From positions 62,001-126,000 of the forward strand of contig NZ_WWCT01000020.1 in assembly GCF_009857605.1 (NCBI RefSeq): 64,000 nt of DNA, given 5' to 3'. The notes under the pieces were generated by a model that searched no databases, was not told where the DNA came from, and saw only the letters and a program-made list of their open reading frames with translations. A program made the position numbers and the translations under genes. Of the stretch, positions 61,288 through 64,000 are shown piece by piece. The stretch is from Duganella levis (GTDB lineage Bacteria > Pseudomonadota > Gammaproteobacteria > Burkholderiales > Burkholderiaceae_D). The number at the start of each line of letters is the position of its first letter. Positions within the stretch are counted from its first letter, which is position 1.

Positions 61288-62046
61288 CTACTTTGGCTGC
61301 ATGCGGATCGCGCCGTCGAGACGGATGGTTTCACCGTTCAGCATAGGGTTCTCGATGATGGCTTTAGCCAGCAACGCATACTCATCCGGCTTGCCGAGAC
61401 GCGGCGGGAACGGCACCATGGCGCCCAGCGCGTCCTGCACTTCCTGCGGCATGCCCATCAACATTGGCGTTTCGAAAATACCCGGCGCGATGGTCATCAC
61501 GCGAATGCCGTTACGCGACAGGTCACGCGCCATCGGCAAGGTCAGGCCGGCGACGGCGGCTTTGGATGAGGCGTAAGCAGCCTGGCCGATCTGACCGTCA
61601 AACGCCGCCACCGAGGCGGTGTTGATGATGACGCCGCGTTCGCCAGTGGCTTGCGGCGCGTTCTTGCTCATGGCGTCTGCCGCCAGCCGCGCCATGTTGA
61701 AGGTACCGATCAGGTTGATGGAAATGACGCGCTGGAACAGTTCCAGCGGATGCGGGCCTTCCTTGCCGACGGTCTTGGCGGCCGGTGCAACGCCGGCGCA
61801 GTTGACGATGCCGCGCAGCGTGCCTTGCGCCACTGCCGCCGCGACCACGGCCTGGCCGTCAGCCTCCGAGGTGACGTCGCACTTGACGAATATGCCGCCC
61901 AACTCGGCCGCCAGCGTCTGGCCGGTTTCGGCCTGCACGTCGGCCAGCACCACTTTGCCGCCCTGTGCTACCACCATGCGCGCTGTGGCTGCACCCAGTC
62001 CCGAAGCGCCGCCGGTGATGATGAATACGCTATCTTGAATTTGCAT
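61288..62046 (-). CDS. SDR family dehydrogenase, 3-hydroxyacyl-CoA dehydrogenase type
   Basis: 252 residues; start ATG with GGGAG upstream. NAD-binding TGGASGLGAAT (about 10-20), CDVTSE, NCAG, catalytic Ser in NTASVAAFDG and YASSK. The insert TVGKEGPHPLELFQRVISINLIGTFNM and the C terminus ENPMLNGETIRLDGAIRM are typical of type-II (HSD10-like) 3-hydroxyacyl-CoA dehydrogenases. These act in fatty acid or isoleucine beta-oxidation. The palindrome in front of it fits regulation with other beta-oxidation genes. Confidence 0.9.
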   Translation of the reverse strand: MQIQDSVFIITGGASGLGAATARMVVAQGGKVVLADVQAETGQTLAAELGGIFVKCDVTSEADGQAVVAAAVAQGTLRGIVNCAGVAPAAKTVGKEGPHPLELFQRVISINLIGTFNMARLAADAMSKNAPQATGERGVIINTASVAAFDGQIGQAAYASSKAAVAGLTLPMARDLSRNGIRVMTIAPGIFETPMLMGMPQEVQDALGAMVPFPPRLGKPDEYALLAKAIIENPMLNGETIRLDGAIRMQPK

Positions 62047-62067
62047 GCCTGTCTCCCATTCCATTTG

Positions 62068-62083
62068 ACGTTTACGTAAACGT
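62068..62083. promoter_or_regulatory. Perfect 16-bp palindromic operator candidate
   Basis: ACGTTTACGTAAACGT reads identically on both strands and is 22-37 bases before the SDR start. A minus-strand TACAAT (complement of 62088-62093) just upstream could be the -10 box. The site resembles operators reported for MerR-family LiuR-type regulators of branched-chain amino acid and fatty acid degradation, recalled from memory and not verified. Confidence 0.6.
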
Positions 62084-62124
62084 AAGCATTGTAGCGCACC
62101 GATGGCGCGCGGGAGCATGCAAGG

Positions 62125-62937
62125 TTATTTTTTAGCTGGAAGCAATGGATCGAGCAGTTGGCCGCTCAGGGTGGGCGCCTGCGGCGTGTCCGTGCCGTAC
62201 TCGGCTGGCCAGTGGCGCGGCAGGTAGTGGCTGCCAAACAACCGGTCGAGGACCGGCAGCGTGGACGCGTAGTTGCGGTTGATATGGTCGTGACGGCTGT
62301 GGTGCCAGTGGTGGAAAGCCGGCGTCACCACCAGCCACTCCAGCGGGCCGAGCCGCCAGCGCAGGTTGGAATGGATGAAGAAACCCCACACCATGCCGAC
62401 GAGCAGTAACAATACCGGCGCGCCGCTGCCCGCCACGTTCGGACCAGCCAAGCCCAGCAGATACAGCGGAACCAGGCCGAACAGCCGCGTCACCACCATA
62501 TCGACTGGATGGGTGCGGGTGTTGGCGAGGAAGCTCATGTGCTCAGTGCTGTGATGTAGCGCATGGAAGCGCCACAGCCACGGCAATTCATGGCTAAGCC
62601 GGTGACCCCAGTAGAAACCGGTTTCGCCGACGACGAACACCAGCACCAGCCGCGCCCACAGCGGCAGCGTCTGCAGCGCCGATGTCAGCGCGTCCGGCAC
62701 CAGGTGCTGGGCGGCGACCGCCAGCAGCGCCGTCGGCACGCTCAGCACGACGATCGGCACCAGGCTGCTGATGACGTAATAGACGATATTGTGGAAGAAT
62801 TCGCGGCGCGGGCGCGGGCGTGACGCGTGCTGCGCACCAAACCAGCGTTCCAGCGGAACGAAAACTGCCGTCAGCAGCACCAGCCAAAGGCTGAGGCGCA
62901 GGACGGCAGCGGCAAATTCGTGCAGGGAAAGGTGCAT
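62125..62937 (-). CDS. Sterol desaturase / fatty acid hydroxylase family protein
   Basis: 270 residues, four to five membrane helices. Histidine boxes HRLSH, HALHHS and HHWHHS coordinate the di-iron centre. Members hydroxylate or desaturate lipids such as fatty acids, sphingoid bases, carotenoids or hopanoids; the substrate here is unknown. It is upstream of the SDR gene on the same strand, with the SDR operator in the 78-base gap, so the two are probably separate transcripts. Confidence 0.9.
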   Translation of the reverse strand: MHLSLHEFAAAVLRLSLWLVLLTAVFVPLERWFGAQHASRPRPRREFFHNIVYYVISSLVPIVVLSVPTALLAVAAQHLVPDALTSALQTLPLWARLVLVFVVGETGFYWGHRLSHELPWLWRFHALHHSTEHMSFLANTRTHPVDMVVTRLFGLVPLYLLGLAGPNVAGSGAPVLLLLVGMVWGFFIHSNLRWRLGPLEWLVVTPAFHHWHHSRHDHINRNYASTLPVLDRLFGSHYLPRHWPAEYGTDTPQAPTLSGQLLDPLLPAKK

Positions 62938-62983
62938 GGCGCAGGGCCGGCACCCCCATCAGGGCGCGCCGGTGACGGCATGA

Positions 62984-63757
62984 TCAGGCGCGGTTGGCGG
63001 CGCGACGGCGCGCCATGAAACCCATCAGGCCCAGACCGCCCAGCAGCATGCCCCAGGTCGACGGCTCAGGTACAGCAGCGGCCAGCGAGACGTTGTCCAG
63101 CAACATGAACGGTGGCGCGCCCGGCGCGGTGCCTTCTGCGAAGAACGACAGCACCTGGCTGGCGCTTTTCGCGGTGAAGGTCATGCTGGCGCTCTGCCAG
63201 CCGCTGAAGCCGCCGTCGGCGATGCTCAGCGACTGGGTGCTTTGCGACACGGTACCAGCCGAAACCTTGTTGGTTTCAATCTGCTTCACGGTCACTGCGT
63301 CGCCGAACAATACGTTCCAGTAGCTGGTGTTGGCGCCAGTAAAGCCAACTTGCTGGGCCAGCGCGTAGTTGAAGGTCAGCGTGTATTTGTCGCCACTGGT
63401 CAGGCCGCCGACGGTCTGCGACAGTACGCCTGGGTGGTAGACCGGGTCGGATGCGAAGAAGTTCCCGCCGTTGGTCAGCGGGGTGAAACTGCTTTTCAGC
63501 CACTTGACCGATTGGTCGGTGGTCGCCTGGGTGTTGTTCAGCACGAAGTTGTAGCCGCCGTTGTTGCCGTTGTAGCTGGTCCAGCCGGTCAGCATGGTTT
63601 CGTCAGCCACACCCGCTTTGTAGCCGACCTGGTTGTTGTTGCCGTTGGTGGTCTGGCTGAAATCGCCGTTGGTGATCAGGTTGGTCGACGCATTGGCAAC
63701 GCCTGCACTCAGGGCGACGATGGCGGACAGGGACAGCAGAATAGATTTGATGCGCAT
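62984..63757 (-). CDS. PEP-CTERM sorting domain protein
   Basis: 257 residues. Signal peptide (about 1-23, GVANA-S), then NLITNGDFSQ at the mature N terminus, which is the usual start of DUF642/galactose-binding-like jelly-roll domains. The C-terminal tail from residue 229 is VPEPSTWGML, hydrophobic helix, ARRRAANRA. GGAG lies nine bases before the ATG. Likely secreted, exosortase-processed, and carbohydrate-binding, the last being inference from fold type only. Confidence 0.9.
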   Translation of the reverse strand: MRIKSILLSLSAIVALSAGVANASTNLITNGDFSQTTNGNNNQVGYKAGVADETMLTGWTSYNGNNGGYNFVLNNTQATTDQSVKWLKSSFTPLTNGGNFFASDPVYHPGVLSQTVGGLTSGDKYTLTFNYALAQQVGFTGANTSYWNVLFGDAVTVKQIETNKVSAGTVSQSTQSLSIADGGFSGWQSASMTFTAKSASQVLSFFAEGTAPGAPPFMLLDNVSLAAAVPEPSTWGMLLGGLGLMGFMARRRAANRA

Positions 63758-64000
63758 AGACGCAGCTCCAGTAAATGACGGGTAGTGTTAGGTAACTGCC
63801 GGCGATTTTGGGGCCGACGATAATTCGACCGGGACGTGGCGGGTCGAATCAGTGGAAGCGCTCTCATTGAAGCGCATCAATTTCAGTTGCATTGCAGTCA
63901 TTCTATCAGAATGCAAGCAGAAAAGATCAAAATATCTCAAAAACAATTTAGGTTGCTTTTAAGCATACTTTTCTAACATTGAATAGCACCACCCGCACGG

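Overview
The window is a GC-rich chromosomal segment of a betaproteobacterium, most likely an Oxalobacteraceae member of the Massilia/Duganella/Janthinobacterium type. The reasons are four PEP-CTERM proteins, an exosortase-B type EPS module (EpsL, EpsD, EpsE, EpsF, EpsG, exosortase, EpsI in order), and a fused aminobenzoyl-CoA/salicylyl-CoA hydroxylase-oxidoreductase operon. Genus assignment is inference. About 50 protein genes and one tRNA can be supported; most genes lie on the minus strand.

Layout. (1) 0-1.6 kb: two tandem paralogous FxDxF-type PEP-CTERM proteins, each with its own terminator. (2) 1.8-14.8 kb, minus: precursor and assembly genes for a polysaccharide: pilin-like protein, ManC-type bifunctional enzyme, NDP-sugar synthase, UDP-glucose dehydrogenase, Wzx-like flippase, GT2, O-antigen ligase/Wzy-like protein, epimerase, ExoA-like GT, O-acyltransferase and a secreted GH16 glucanase. 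(3) 15.4-18.5 kb: GtrA-like protein divergent from a DPM-like GT2 and a GT-C membrane protein. (4) 18.5-28.3 kb, minus: core EPS export and exosortase module with a good sigma-70-like promoter in front of epsL. (5) 28.5-30.7 kb: Uup ABC-F ATPase and tRNA-Arg(CCU). (6) 31-37 kb, minus: complete Gtr-like glycan-modification cassette (GtrB, GtrA, a very AT-rich GT-C protein) behind an SGNH acyltransferase and a GT2. (7) 37.4-42.2 kb: PEP-CTERM protein, hexapeptide acetyltransferase, DUF6492-type protein, second SGNH acyltransferase. (8) 42.3-49 kb, minus: six tightly overlapping genes for CoA-dependent aerobic degradation of 2-aminobenzoate (or a similar aromatic acid), with MarR regulator and a palindromic operator candidate. 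(9) 49.1-59.3 kb, minus: closely packed GT-C membrane protein, UbiA prenyltransferase, HAD phosphatase, patatin, giant hybrid sensor kinase and receiver protein. (10) 59.4-63.8 kb: gamma-glutamyltransferase, short-chain dehydrogenase with a perfect 16-bp palindrome in its leader, sterol-desaturase-family protein, and a fourth PEP-CTERM protein.

How it works together. GDP-mannose and UDP-glucuronate precursors, a polyprenyl-phosphate sugar transferase, several GTs, a flippase and a polymerase/ligase would build an acidic, acylated exopolysaccharide. EpsF/EpsG would set its length and EpsE/EpsL export it; exosortase B with EpsI would process PEP-CTERM surface proteins that probably associate with this matrix. 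No EpsA regulator, phosphomannomutase or XrtA is seen in the window. The least conventional items are the EpsG protein without a P-loop lysine, and the UbiA-HAD-GT-C trio, which resembles a lipid-linked pentose donor pathway.
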